A DNA stretch of 15,505 nt from JASGDB01 sp049841315 (GCA_049841315.1 JASGDB010000115.1:1-15505), one strand, 5' to 3'; shown: positions 1 through 7,669, counted from the first letter of the stretch. The notes: a model not told the origin generated them from the sequence alone. Numbers and translations are program-made.

Positions 1-135
1 AGACAAAAGAACAGGAATTTAGAATTTATAGATAAATGTTAATTTTAAAATCCACAGTTTTTGTCGAAGAACCTTATTTTTTTTCAGAGGTTAAGCTAAA
101 AAAGCCAGGAGCAAATTCAATTACTGCCCATACAA

Positions 136-163
136 AAAAACTCTGCCCGAAGGCAAAGTTTTT
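136..163 (-). terminator. Rho-independent terminator of the phosphate transporter operon
   Basis: Read on the minus strand this is an A-tract, a stem GCC/GGC extended by further pairs with one A-C mismatch, and a UUCG loop closed by C-G, followed by a run of about seven U. The C(UUCG)G tetraloop is an especially stable RNA hairpin. It begins 27 bases after the stop codon of the PiT gene, which fits transcription termination of that gene. Confidence 0.8.
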
Positions 164-189
164 AAGTTTTATTATTCTGAATCTATCGA

Positions 190-1326
190 TTAAAAAGCAA
201 TCACCAATAAATAACAAACTCCCGCCACAAATGCCGAAACCGGAATCGTAAGCACCCATGCCCAAAGCAGACTTACGGTAACTCCCCAGCGGACTGCGGA
301 AATTCTTTTGGTAAGCCCTACTCCGATAATCGAACCGGTAACGGTATGCGTCGTGGAAACAGGAATCCCGAAATGGTCGGTGATGAACAATGTTATCGCT
401 CCCGCAGTTTCCGCACTTACACCTTCCAGCGGCGTTACTTTCGTGATACGCGTTCCCATGGTTTTGATGATTTTCCAGCCGCCGCTCATCGTTCCCAATG
501 CAATGGCAAGGAATGAAACCAGCGGAACCCAAATATAATGTTTGGTAAAATGGTCGAATCTTTCGGAAGATTCCATTAAAGCATAACTGTCCTGAAGCAT
601 GTTCACATGATAGAAAATAACCGCCGCACCGATGATTCCCATTACTTTCTGCGCATCATTAAGACCGTGCCCCAAACTGAACAGTGCCGAAGATACCAGC
701 TGCAGTTTTTTGAAATGCCTGTCCGCTTTGTGAGGATTGGTTCTTTTATATATCTGTATGATAATCAATGTAATAATAATAGAAATCACCATTCCGATAA
801 GCGGAGCCATGAAGATGAACAGAAATATCGGTATCACTACTTTAAACTTCACGACATCCTGCGTAAACAGCTGTTGAAATGCCTGCCATAAGGTTTCAAA
901 AAAGGATAAATCGGGATGAGCAGCTTGTATTTCACGGAAATCCAATGTCAAAGCATGCATGAGCGCAGCACCGATGAATCCTCCAATCAGCGTATGAGAT
1001 GAGGAAGACGGAATCCCGAACCACCACGTCAGCAGATTCCACGCAATGGCGGCAATAAGCCCTGCAAGAATCACTTCAAGGTTGATGAAATCTTCGTTGA
1101 TGGTTTTGGCAATGGTATTTCCGATTTTAAATTCTCCGATGATGTATGCGGCGATGAAAAACGCGGCAAAATTCCATAAAGCAGCCCAAAGAACCGCCTG
1201 AAATGGCGTTAAAACTTTTGTGGAAACAATCGTCGCAATAGAGTTTGCGGCATCGTGGAATCCATTGATATAATCGAATATTAATGCTAAAGCAATAATA
1301 GCAATCAATAGTACTGGTAAGTCCAT
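190..1326 (-). CDS. PiT-family inorganic phosphate transporter
   Basis: Integral inner-membrane permease that imports inorganic phosphate, in this family by symport with H+ or Na+. The 378 residues are almost entirely hydrophobic helices. The duplicated PiT signature is visible: FDYINGFHDAANSIAT (17-32) and GHGLNDAQKVMGIIG (219-233), each later paired with a serine-rich re-entrant motif, GIPSSSSHTLIGG (104-116) and GIPVSTTHTVTGS (320-332). The length is short for PiT (E. coli PitA is about 500) but normal for the compact bacterial form. It starts 25 bases after the DUF47 gene on the same strand, so the two are very probably one transcript. Assignment to the family is firm; phosphate as the substrate is family knowledge, and sulfate has been reported for some relatives. 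Confidence 0.95.
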   Translation of the reverse strand: MDLPVLLIAIIALALIFDYINGFHDAANSIATIVSTKVLTPFQAVLWAALWNFAAFFIAAYIIGEFKIGNTIAKTINEDFINLEVILAGLIAAIAWNLLTWWFGIPSSSSHTLIGGFIGAALMHALTLDFREIQAAHPDLSFFETLWQAFQQLFTQDVVKFKVVIPIFLFIFMAPLIGMVISIIITLIIIQIYKRTNPHKADRHFKKLQLVSSALFSLGHGLNDAQKVMGIIGAAVIFYHVNMLQDSYALMESSERFDHFTKHYIWVPLVSFLAIALGTMSGGWKIIKTMGTRITKVTPLEGVSAETAGAITLFITDHFGIPVSTTHTVTGSIIGVGLTKRISAVRWGVTVSLLWAWVLTIPVSAFVAGVCYLLVIAF

Positions 1327-1351
1327 TTTTTCTTTCTAATTAAGTAATGAA

Positions 1352-1990
1352 TTACGCGTATTTGATTACAATACTCTCAAGAATATTCGCTACATCTTCC
1401 GCTTTATCGGTAACTTCTTCCAGATAATTCAGTACGGACTGTACTTTGATGATTCTTATCGGGTCGTTCGTTTCAAAAAGTTTCATAATCGCTTTACTCT
1501 GAACATCATCTGCGATATTTTCGTAAGAATTGATTTTGATGCAGGATTCTTTCACCGCTACCGGATTTTTGAAATCTTTCAGGTTTTTCACTGCATTCTG
1601 AATTTCCAGACATGCCTTGTATATTAACAGGGAAAACTCTGCATACTCCTGCGTTCCCGGAGTTTTGTAAAGGAAAATATATTTTGCGGAAGCATACATA
1701 TAATCCGCAATATCGTCTAATTTATTGGCAAGCGCCGCAATATCTTCCCTGTCGAAAGGCGTGATGAAATTCTGCCCGAGTTCAACAAAAATCTGATGCG
1801 TAAGGTCATCATTTTTATGTTCATAATCGCTGACCGTTTTCATGAAAGTATCATCATTCTGGTCGAACTCCTGAATTCCTTCATGGAAGTATTTTGACAT
1901 TTCTACGAGGTTCTGAGCCACTTTGTCGAAAAGAACAAAAAAAACCTTGTCTTTAGGCTGGAATGCCTTGAAAATATTACCTATTCCCAT
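1352..1990 (-). CDS. DUF47 family (PhoU-like) phosphate transport accessory protein
   Basis: Cytoplasmic all-helical protein of 212 residues, the usual DUF47 length. It is related to PhoU, and members are regularly encoded next to PiT transporters, where they are thought to control transport. The two PhoU-like metal-binding type motifs can be seen as acidic clusters: YEHKNDDLTHQI (56-67) and YENIADDVQSKAI (156-168), with a further LANKLDDIADYM (87-98) in the helix between them. No signal peptide or membrane segment is present. It precedes the permease by 25 bases and starts with ATG. A weak -7-like box lies 27 bases upstream. The family call is strong; regulation of the neighbouring PiT is inferred from context. 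Confidence 0.92.
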   Translation of the reverse strand: MGIGNIFKAFQPKDKVFFVLFDKVAQNLVEMSKYFHEGIQEFDQNDDTFMKTVSDYEHKNDDLTHQIFVELGQNFITPFDREDIAALANKLDDIADYMYASAKYIFLYKTPGTQEYAEFSLLIYKACLEIQNAVKNLKDFKNPVAVKESCIKINSYENIADDVQSKAIMKLFETNDPIRIIKVQSVLNYLEEVTDKAEDVANILESIVIKYA

Positions 1991-2016
1991 TATAAATATT
2001 TTGAATTTTATTATTG

Positions 2017-2024
2017 CAAATATC
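2017..2024 (-). promoter_or_regulatory. Possible -7 element before the DUF47-PiT operon
   Basis: On the minus strand the sequence is GATATTTG, matching seven of eight positions of the Bacteroidota -7 consensus TAnnTTTG, and it lies 27 bases before the DUF47 start, the same spacing as at other genes here. No TTG is found at the -33 distance. The operon might instead be transcribed from upstream of the DUF2490 gene. Confidence 0.3.
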
Positions 2025-2079
2025 AGTAATCCTCATTTTCCACAGCACGATACGGTATTAATTTTTATTAACATTGATA

Positions 2080-2814
2080 TTAATCCGCAGCCGGAACAGA
2101 TTGTTCATCATAGTTTTTAAGCCTGTCAAAGGTAAAGTTGAGGGCGAAGTATACGAAATGATAATTGCGGTCTTCTTTTACTTCAGAAAATTCGGTCTGC
2201 CACATATAGCCAGCATTGACATTCATAAAAGAATTGAGCTGATAGCCGAAACCACCGTAGAGCCGCTGTCTTTTAAAAGCTGATGTTTCGGTATTTTCAG
2301 GGCCTAAAAAAACTTCCTCAAAAGTATTGAAGAAAACCGCTCCCTGTTCTATCTTCGTTTTATTGACCGGAACTGTTGCGGAAAGCCTGTACCGAAATCT
2401 TTCGTCGCTGGAACTCGTATCGTTCTGAGGAAAATTGAAAAATCTTTTTTCGGCTCTTGCTCGGTGGTCAATTTTCAACCGCCCGAATCGCTGTGAAAGC
2501 ACGTATTGAAGCCATAATCTGTATTCTCTTTGGTAAAAATCGCTGTTGCGGTACGTTCCGTATCTTCCGAAACCGACCATTATCTGATTGTTTTTGTTGA
2601 AATTATAAGCAGGACCTCCTTTTATTTCATAATAATCCGGCAGGGAAAATTCTTCGACTGACCGTATCTGGGCTTCCGCATATACCGACCATTTTTCATT
2701 GTGTTTATAGGTGAATGAAGTCATATTGAAATTGGAAACATGAGGCTTAAAATCCGTTTGCGCAGAGAAAGAAAATGGCATTAGCACCAATAATCCGAAC
2801 AAAATATTTTTCAT
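2080..2814 (-). CDS. DUF2490 domain-containing outer-membrane-type protein
   Basis: Exported protein of unknown function, 244 residues from the chosen start. A signal peptide is clear: MKN, a hydrophobic core ILFGLLVLMPF, and a likely cleavage at SFSA before QTDF. The mature part alternates polar and aromatic residues (for example YREYRLWLQYVLSQRF, RLRYRL-type strands and YGGFGYQLNSFMNVNAGYMW), the pattern of an outer-membrane beta-barrel, as expected of DUF2490. An upstream in-frame ATG at 2841 would add nine residues in front of the signal peptide; the 2814 start is preferred because it puts the basic residue directly before the hydrophobic core. It lies 89 bases upstream of the DUF47-PiT pair on the same strand, so co-transcription and a role in phosphate passage across the outer membrane are possible but unproven. 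Confidence 0.8.
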   Translation of the reverse strand: MKNILFGLLVLMPFSFSAQTDFKPHVSNFNMTSFTYKHNEKWSVYAEAQIRSVEEFSLPDYYEIKGGPAYNFNKNNQIMVGFGRYGTYRNSDFYQREYRLWLQYVLSQRFGRLKIDHRARAEKRFFNFPQNDTSSSDERFRYRLSATVPVNKTKIEQGAVFFNTFEEVFLGPENTETSAFKRQRLYGGFGYQLNSFMNVNAGYMWQTEFSEVKEDRNYHFVYFALNFTFDRLKNYDEQSVPAAD

Positions 2815-3004
2815 TACAAAAGATTTTTTTTCAAAGTGCATAATTAGCTAATTTACTATTAACAGAAAATTAATTCTGATTTTTTTTGTTCAAAATAATT
2901 ATAAACAACCACAACATTTCTGATTCTTTTTTGAAGTTAAAACAATAATTTCATATATAAAGGTAATTGATTTACAGTATTTATATTTGTTTTGTTCAGC
3001 TTTT

Positions 3005-3030
3005 TTTCGTGCCTTTCGTGCCTTTCGTGG
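3005..3030. repeat. 9-bp tandem repeat TTTCGTGCC, about three copies
   Basis: Two exact copies of TTTCGTGCC followed by a third, TTTCGTGGT, lie in the AT-rich gap between the DUF2490 gene and the helicase terminator. No coding potential was seen. Similar short cacgaa/ttcgtg repeats are common between genes of flavobacteria (general knowledge). Apart from this repeat and the terminator at 3056, the gap 2842-3103 holds nothing recognisable. Confidence 0.6.
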
Positions 3031-3055
3031 TTAATGATTTTTCGTCATAAACTAA

Positions 3056-3084
3056 AAAAGCCGTTTCTTTTCGAAACGGCTTTT
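3056..3084 (-). terminator. Rho-independent terminator of the DEAD-box helicase gene
   Basis: A perfect stem of AAAAGCCGTTTC pairing with GAAACGGCTTTT encloses a five-base loop. On the minus strand the stem is followed by six U. It lies 20 bases after the helicase stop codon and is the only strong terminator between the helicase and the DUF2490 gene, so those two are separate transcription units. Confidence 0.88.
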
Positions 3085-3103
3085 GTATTGAGTTGATTTT
3101 GTA

Positions 3104-4792
3104 TTAATTTGCGACTTCCGCTCTCATCTCCTTTCCTCTGAATTTCATACTCGGCAGATTTCCGAGGATTTCTCCTTTGAAATTTTTATCTACTTCAAAG
3201 AAGGTAAATTTATCCAGAATCTCTATATCACCGATGTCTGCACGTTTTTTGGATTTTGCAGTCGCTTTGTTGATGATGTCGAGCATATCCAATTTTTTCA
3301 GCTGGTCTTTTTTCCCGAGATTGAAGAAAAAGCGAACCATATCTTCATTTTTTCTGCGTGGTTTTCCACCTCTGTCTCGCTCCCTTCTGTCTCCTCCTCT
3401 TTCGTTTCTGCCTCCTCTGTCCCGGTCTCTGCGGTCTCTCCTGCTTCCTCTGTCATCGTCATTATTATTGAATTTCTGTTCAGCCAAATCGTTTCTATCG
3501 CGGTAATACATCGCCATATCTCTCAACTGGAACTGCAATAACTGATGCACCAATTCTTCTTTTGTAAACTGAGACAAATCCGGAATCAGCTTGTCATCAA
3601 ATTCAAAAAAATCTTCGTGTTCCGTCAATAATTTTTCAAAAACACCGCCTACCTGAGATTTGATAATTTCTTTTCCCGTAGGGATTTTTTTCTCAACGAT
3701 TTCAATTTTTGTAGAAGATTTTATCTGCTTCAGCTTTCTGGATTCTTCCGGTTTAATTAGTGCCATTGAGATTCCGTCTTTTCCGGCACGCCCCGTTCTT
3801 CCGCTTCTGTGAACGAAAACTTCCGGGTCATCTGGAAGCGAAAAATGAATAACGTGTGTTAGAGAATCTACGTCAAGACCTCTCGCCGCAACATCTGTCG
3901 CCACCAAAATATCAATATTTTTCAAACGGAATTTTTTCATTACCGTATCTCTTTGTGCCTGAGATAAATCCCCGTGAAGTGCATCTGCGGCATAACCGTT
4001 CTGCATCAGGAAATCGGCAACGTCCTGCGTTTCCATTCTTGTTCTGCAAAAGATAATGGAATATTGGTTCGGATTGGCATCGATTAATCTTTTCAATGCC
4101 TCTTTTTTCTGTCTGTAACCTACCACGTAGCACTCGTGAGCGATATTTTTCTTTACCGCATTGATAGAACCAACGGAAATTTTGTGAGGTTTCGTTAAAT
4201 AATTTTTAGAAATACGTTCCACTTCCTTGTTCATCGTGGCAGAGAAAAGGAACGTTTGTTTCGTTTCCGGCGTTTCGCTCAAAATGGTTTCCAAATCGTC
4301 TTTGAATCCCATGGAAAGCATTTCGTCCGCTTCGTCTAAAACGAGCCAGTGAATGGCAGAAAAATCCAATGCTTTTCTGTTAATCAAATCAATAACACGT
4401 CCCGGAGTTCCCACAATAATCTGTGGTTTCTCTTTCAGAGAACGGATTTGGTCCGTAATGCTGCTTCCACCGTAAACCGCTGTGGTTTTCAGGTTGGGAA
4501 GGTATTTTGAGTAGTTTTTGATGTCTTTGGTAATCTGAAGGCAAAGTTCACGAGTAGGGCAAAGAACCAATAACTGGATTTTACGACTGCTGTCGTCTAT
4601 CATATCCAGAATCGGAAGCGAAAATGCTGCTGTTTTGCCTGTTCCTGTTGCCGCAAGTGCGATGAGGTCGCGAATATCCGATTGGATAAAAGGAATAGTC
4701 TGTTTCTGGATTTCTGTCGGTTGTTCATAACCGAGTTCGCCAATCGCCCGAAGTATATCGGGACTTAAATTGGACTCCGTAAATAAATTCAT
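3104..4792 (-). CDS. DEAD-box ATP-dependent RNA helicase (DeaD/CsdA-like) with DbpA-type RNA-binding domain
   Basis: ATP-driven RNA unwinding enzyme of the cytoplasm, of the group used in ribosome assembly and cold adaptation. All helicase motifs are present in its 562 residues: Q motif GYEQPTEIQKQTIP (21-34), Walker A ATGTGKT (48-54), PTREL (79-83), TPGR (129-132), DEAD (153-156), SAT (184-186), ARGLD (303-307) and HRSGRTGRAGK (328-338). A low-complexity Arg/Asp/Gly linker with RGG-like steps spans about 447-482. The C-terminal part from about 485 (VRFFFNLGKKDQ to FRGKEM) fits the DbpA/CsdA RNA-recognition fold, which binds structured RNA. The gene stands alone, with its own terminator and a good -7 box upstream. 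In this phylum such genes are often just called DEAD/DEAH box helicase; deaD or csdA would be the closest names, but orthology is not shown. Confidence 0.95.
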   Translation of the reverse strand: MNLFTESNLSPDILRAIGELGYEQPTEIQKQTIPFIQSDIRDLIALAATGTGKTAAFSLPILDMIDDSSRKIQLLVLCPTRELCLQITKDIKNYSKYLPNLKTTAVYGGSSITDQIRSLKEKPQIIVGTPGRVIDLINRKALDFSAIHWLVLDEADEMLSMGFKDDLETILSETPETKQTFLFSATMNKEVERISKNYLTKPHKISVGSINAVKKNIAHECYVVGYRQKKEALKRLIDANPNQYSIIFCRTRMETQDVADFLMQNGYAADALHGDLSQAQRDTVMKKFRLKNIDILVATDVAARGLDVDSLTHVIHFSLPDDPEVFVHRSGRTGRAGKDGISMALIKPEESRKLKQIKSSTKIEIVEKKIPTGKEIIKSQVGGVFEKLLTEHEDFFEFDDKLIPDLSQFTKEELVHQLLQFQLRDMAMYYRDRNDLAEQKFNNNDDDRGSRRDRRDRDRGGRNERGGDRRERDRGGKPRRKNEDMVRFFFNLGKKDQLKKLDMLDIINKATAKSKKRADIGDIEILDKFTFFEVDKNFKGEILGNLPSMKFRGKEMRAEVAN

Positions 4793-4819
4793 GTAAATGA
4801 GCGTCTAATAATTCGTTGG

Positions 4820-4827
4820 CAAATATA
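4820..4827 (-). promoter_or_regulatory. -7 promoter element (TATATTTG) of the helicase gene
   Basis: The minus strand carries TATATTTG, a perfect match to the Bacteroidota consensus TAnnTTTG, 28 bases before the ATG. No TTG is present 18-20 bases further upstream, so the -33 box is weak or absent. Confidence 0.5.
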
Positions 4828-4881
4828 CGAATTTTATTTTTGATAATTTTTTAAGGGGATTATTAAATTTTTGTTAAGAGC

Positions 4882-4914
4882 AAAGAGCCAAGTAAAAAGT
4901 AAAAAGAGCCAAGT
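4882..4914. repeat. Short direct repeat AAAGAGCCAAGT, two copies 21 bp apart
   Basis: Exact copies of AAAGAGCCAAGT occupy 4882-4893 and 4903-4914, separated by a run of AAAAAGT-type bases. It lies upstream of the helicase promoter. Degenerate arrays of the words aagagccaagt and aaaaagt are familiar between genes of Chryseobacterium relatives. No coding potential. Confidence 0.6.
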
Positions 4915-4940
4915 GATTTGTGGTTCGGGTTACGGGTTTC

Positions 4941-5014
4941 GAGGTGAAGAACCTCTTATTCCCCTCTTTCAGAGGGGTGGCAAAATTTTCAAAAAGAAAA
5001 TTTTGACGGGGTGT
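4941..5014. repeat. Multi-hairpin intergenic repeat (CCCCTCT/AGAGGGG family)
   Basis: Three perfect stems follow each other: GAGGT/ACCTC (4941-4955, loop 5), CCCCTCT/AGAGGGG (4961-4977, loop ttc) and CAAAATTTTC/GAAAATTTTG (4981-5005, loop of five A), ending in ACGGGGTG. This is the familiar flavobacterial interspersed element in which ggggtggc and gacggggtg flank a variable stem. It sits between the end of the TlpA-like gene and the helicase promoter. No U-run follows either strong stem, so it is not a classical terminator, although it could protect or attenuate the amylase-TlpA transcript. The same G/C stem occurs inside the copper ATPase gene. Confidence 0.75.
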
Positions 5015-5048
5015 TTTTGAATAATGATAAATCTTAAAACTATTTCAA

Positions 5049-5564
5049 TTATAAGTTCGAAAGTTCATCAATCACCTTCTGAATTTCAGGGTCATCAGGA
5101 GAAATCGCATAATATTTTGCGATTTTCCCGCTCCTGTCAACAAGAATGAAGCGCGGAACCCAGTTCAAATCAATATAATTGTTGAAATCGTTTTTCCAGC
5201 CTTCATCAAACCAGTAGTTTTCTTCGTTGGTGAGATTGTATTTTTCAAGGCCTTTTTCCCACTGCGCCATGGAACGGTCTAACGAGAAGTACACGAACTG
5301 CAACTGAGGATTCTTCTCTTTTAATTCCTTTGTTTTCGGAAGTGCGTGGATACAATCGCGGCACCAGCTCGCCCAAAAATCGATAATCAGAAGTTTTCCT
5401 TTGTGTTGGGAAATCACATCACCAACCGATATTTTTTTTCCTTCGGAAGAAACGAATTTTTGAGCCAGTGCTTTTTCGGAAAATTCGGTTTTACTGATTT
5501 CGGGAGCTTTCTGCCCGAAACTCAGAAATGGAAATAATACAAGGATTAATAATAGTTTTTTCAT
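5049..5564 (-). CDS. TlpA-like thioredoxin-fold disulfide oxidoreductase, exported
   Basis: Thiol-disulfide protein of 171 residues that should act outside the cytoplasm. The N-terminus is a signal peptide (MKK, core LLLILVLFPFLSF, likely cleavage before QKAPE). The thioredoxin fold follows: strand LLIIDFWA, active site WCRDC with Cys68 and Cys71, and the cis-proline loop NWVPRF with Pro137. The inserted region between helix and strand and the TlpA/ResA-like layout fit reduction of specific periplasmic substrates. The start ATG overlaps the amylase stop codon by ATGA, so translation is probably coupled and both proteins are made together. The active-site dipeptide RD is unusual compared with GP/EP types but is within the range of the family. 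Direction of electron flow and partner are not shown by the sequence. Confidence 0.9.
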   Translation of the reverse strand: MKKLLLILVLFPFLSFGQKAPEISKTEFSEKALAQKFVSSEGKKISVGDVISQHKGKLLIIDFWASWCRDCIHALPKTKELKEKNPQLQFVYFSLDRSMAQWEKGLEKYNLTNEENYWFDEGWKNDFNNYIDLNWVPRFILVDRSGKIAKYYAISPDDPEIQKVIDELSNL

Positions 5565-7216
5565 TTTACTTTTTCAAATAATACAATATCAAATTCAGTA
5601 GTAACAACTGCTGTGCCGTCTTTTGAAACTTTCGTCGTTTTTCCGGAATAGGCATCTCTCAAGACCGTTCCGGCTTCAAAAATCCCGTTTACATCAGCCT
5701 TTTTCTCTCCTTTCGGCAAATCCAAACCAACCACAACCTTGTCGCTGTAATTTCCTTCGGTATACACTCTCGAAAACCAGTAATCGGAATTGGCTTTGAT
5801 GGCTTTATGAACTCCTGCCCCAACCGCAGGATGTGCCGCACGGAATTTCCCTAATTTCTGCCAGTGAGCCAGCACTTTTTGGGTTTCCGGATTGGTTTTA
5901 ATGTCGTTCCAGTTCATGAAAGTTCTGAGGTTCGCATCACCTTCTGCGCCGGCTTCTAATGGTCTTGCCGTTTCATCACCGTAATAAATCTGAGAAATTC
6001 CGGGAGAGAGCAGGAGCTTTGTTCCGGCTTCGTATGTTCTTTTCCGCTCTTTATCAAACGGATGCCCGTCGTCGTGGGAAGAAATGTAATTCATCACTCC
6101 GTATCCTTTCAAATCGGAATTTAAAATTTCGGAATATTTCGAGAAAATTTCTTCATAAGTTTTATTGGCATCCCCTTTAAAATCGAAATTTATCAAATTA
6201 TCAAATCCATTACGGAAATAATTCACTTTTTTGTCCCCGAAATCATAATTCTGCTTCTGTGAAATCCCGTAACCATAGACTTCTCCAACGGTAAAGAACG
6301 TATTGTCATCCAGCACTTTTGCAGGATTATTTTTTTTGTATTCATCAAAAGCATCCTGACAAACTTTCTGAAATTCTTTCCACGCATCTTCGTTCACATG
6401 CTTCACCGTATCGACACGGAAGCCGTCTACACCAAACACTTTGATGTAATCCGCCAGCCATTTCATGATGTAATATTTCGGTGCTTTCGGGAAATTGTAA
6501 TGGGCAAAAAATTCATGTAAACTTTTCATTTCTGCCTCATAGCGTCCTTCTTTTTTCCATTTTTCTTCCAGCATTTTCGGAAGTCCGGCGCTTGCGGAAG
6601 ATTCTGTGAGAATATCAGGAAGATTCGCTACCAGGGTACACCCGGTCGTATTGATATAATTGTCATATTTACACTGCGGAGCACTGCGAACCCAGTCTGC
6701 CGGATAAATCGGGTCAATTTCCGTAACAGGTCCGGTGTGATTAATCACCACATCCAGAACCACGCGGATTCCTTTTGCATGGGCTTTTTCCACGAATTCT
6801 TTCAGATCTTTTTTCGTTCCGAAATTCGGGTCAAGATTTGTCCAATCTTTTGCCCAATAGCCGTGAAAACCGTATGTTTTTCCCGTTCCTTCATCGGTAT
6901 AGCCGTGAATCTGCTCTGCCAAAGGCGTCATCCATATCGCATTCACACCGAGATTGGAAAAATAGCCTTCATCGAGTTTTTGGGTCATTCCTTTGATATC
7001 TCCGCCTTCAAAGCCACGAAGCAAAGCGGGTTTTTCCGTTCTTCCGAAATTGATGTCATTGGAACGGTCGCCATTCTCAAAACGGTCGGTGAGCAGAAAA
7101 TACAGATTAGCACCTTCCCAAACAAAAGGTGTTTCGGCGGATTTTTCAGAAATTTTGGAAACAGATGAGCAGGAAGCCAGCAAGCCTGCGGAAAGGAAAA
7201 ATATCATTTTTTTCAT
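5561..7216 (-). CDS. Lipoprotein alpha-amylase (GH13, MalS-like)
   Basis: Secreted, lipid-anchored glycoside hydrolase for alpha-1,4-glucans. The first 16 residues form a type II signal peptide with the lipobox LLASC, Cys16 being the anchor; no acidic surface-export signal follows, so a periplasm-facing location is likely. GH13 regions: I DVVINH (155-160), II GFRVDT with the nucleophile Asp269, III GEVYG with acid/base Glu312, IV SSHDD with Asp382. The stretch LPDILTES (199-206) resembles E. coli MalS, suggesting that subfamily. The mature protein has Cys182, Cys193 and Cys286, which could form a disulfide. It has 551 residues and no extra carbohydrate-binding module. The TlpA-like gene overlaps its stop codon. 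No SusC/SusD or regulator is adjacent, so it is not part of a classical starch-utilisation locus in this window. Confidence 0.93.
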   Translation of the reverse strand: MKKMIFFLSAGLLASCSSVSKISEKSAETPFVWEGANLYFLLTDRFENGDRSNDINFGRTEKPALLRGFEGGDIKGMTQKLDEGYFSNLGVNAIWMTPLAEQIHGYTDEGTGKTYGFHGYWAKDWTNLDPNFGTKKDLKEFVEKAHAKGIRVVLDVVINHTGPVTEIDPIYPADWVRSAPQCKYDNYINTTGCTLVANLPDILTESSASAGLPKMLEEKWKKEGRYEAEMKSLHEFFAHYNFPKAPKYYIMKWLADYIKVFGVDGFRVDTVKHVNEDAWKEFQKVCQDAFDEYKKNNPAKVLDDNTFFTVGEVYGYGISQKQNYDFGDKKVNYFRNGFDNLINFDFKGDANKTYEEIFSKYSEILNSDLKGYGVMNYISSHDDGHPFDKERKRTYEAGTKLLLSPGISQIYYGDETARPLEAGAEGDANLRTFMNWNDIKTNPETQKVLAHWQKLGKFRAAHPAVGAGVHKAIKANSDYWFSRVYTEGNYSDKVVVGLDLPKGEKKADVNGIFEAGTVLRDAYSGKTTKVSKDGTAVVTTEFDIVLFEKVK

Positions 7217-7245
7217 AATGCAAAATACAGTTTCAGAATAATTAT

Positions 7246-7253
7246 CAAAGATA
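7246..7253 (-). promoter_or_regulatory. -7 promoter element (TATCTTTG) of the amylase-TlpA operon
   Basis: Minus-strand TATCTTTG is a perfect TAnnTTTG match, 30 bases before the amylase ATG. No TTG at the -33 distance was found. Confidence 0.5.
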
Positions 7254-7435
7254 AAGAATTGTAATGATAGGCTGAATTTCTTAAAAATTTTAACATTTTA
7301 TTAACAAAAATATGTATATTTGCTCTTCATTTTAAAACAAAATATTTAAAAACACCGCCTATCGAAGAAAAACTCTACTCATTTTTGTATTATTAAACTG
7401 AAAAAAATTGAATATCCTTTTTTAATCATAATAAT

Positions 7436-7602
7436 TTTTAAACGCAAAGATTTATAAAACTACCAACCGTTTTTTAAGGCTCGCAAAGGTGTTTGACTCA
7501 TCAAAGTTCGCAGAGAATTTCTTTGCTAAGTTTGTGCCTTTTCGCTCTTAAAAACAGAGAGGTAGCAATAAAAAAATCTTCGCAGAATCTTTGTGTTTAA
7601 AA
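7436..7602. repeat. 167-bp inverted-repeat element rich in GCAAAG motifs (MITE-like)
   Basis: The ends are inverted repeats of 17 bp with one mismatch: TTTTAAACGCAAAGATT at 7436-7452 and its complement at 7586-7602. The interior repeats words such as cgcaaag, caaagttcgcagag and ctttgctaag on both strands, including gcaaag/ctttgc pairs that could fold. There is no open reading frame, and no target-site duplication could be recognised. Similar 'gcaaagacgcaaag' elements are widely scattered in flavobacterial genomes (general knowledge). It lies between the amylase and flippase promoters and could influence the flippase leader. Confidence 0.6.
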
Positions 7603-7647
7603 CAATAAAATTTCAGGACTTAATAATACCATTTTAAAATTGTTAAA

Positions 7648-7655
7648 TAAATTTG
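7648..7655 (+). promoter_or_regulatory. Possible -7 element (TAAATTTG) of the flippase gene
   Basis: TAAATTTG matches TAnnTTTG exactly, but it ends only 14 bases before the ATG, which would leave a leader of a few bases. No -33 TTG is evident. The upstream TATATTTG at 7315-7322 is an alternative with a leader of over 300 bases. Confidence 0.35.
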
Positions 7656-7669
7656 ATTAACTACTGAGC

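Larger units (their letters stand above)
7217..7669. other. Gene-free divergent intergenic region between amylase and flippase
   Basis: A stretch of 453 bases holds no convincing gene on either strand. It contains the amylase -7 box, a plus-strand TATATTTG at 7315-7322 that could start a long leader toward the flippase, an inverted-repeat element at 7436-7602, and a second plus-strand -7-like box at 7648. The remaining sequence is AT-rich without recognisable structure. Confidence 0.7.

Noticed and set aside
1..40. Possible 3' end of a plus-strand gene at the left edge
   Set aside because: All three plus frames stay open for only 6-13 codons, none is distinguishable from chance, and no stop context or terminator supports one.
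74..532. 152-codon minus-strand frame overlapping the PiT gene
   Set aside because: It is another reading frame of the transporter gene and its peptide has Cys/His-rich random composition.
3177..3506. Plus-strand frame rich in Ser/Arg/Leu opposite the helicase
   Set aside because: It is the antisense shadow of the Arg/Asp/Gly-rich linker of the helicase; no independent coding signal.
4961..5005. Hairpins after the TlpA-like gene as Rho-independent terminators
   Set aside because: The stems are strong, but no U-run follows on either strand; recorded as repeats instead.
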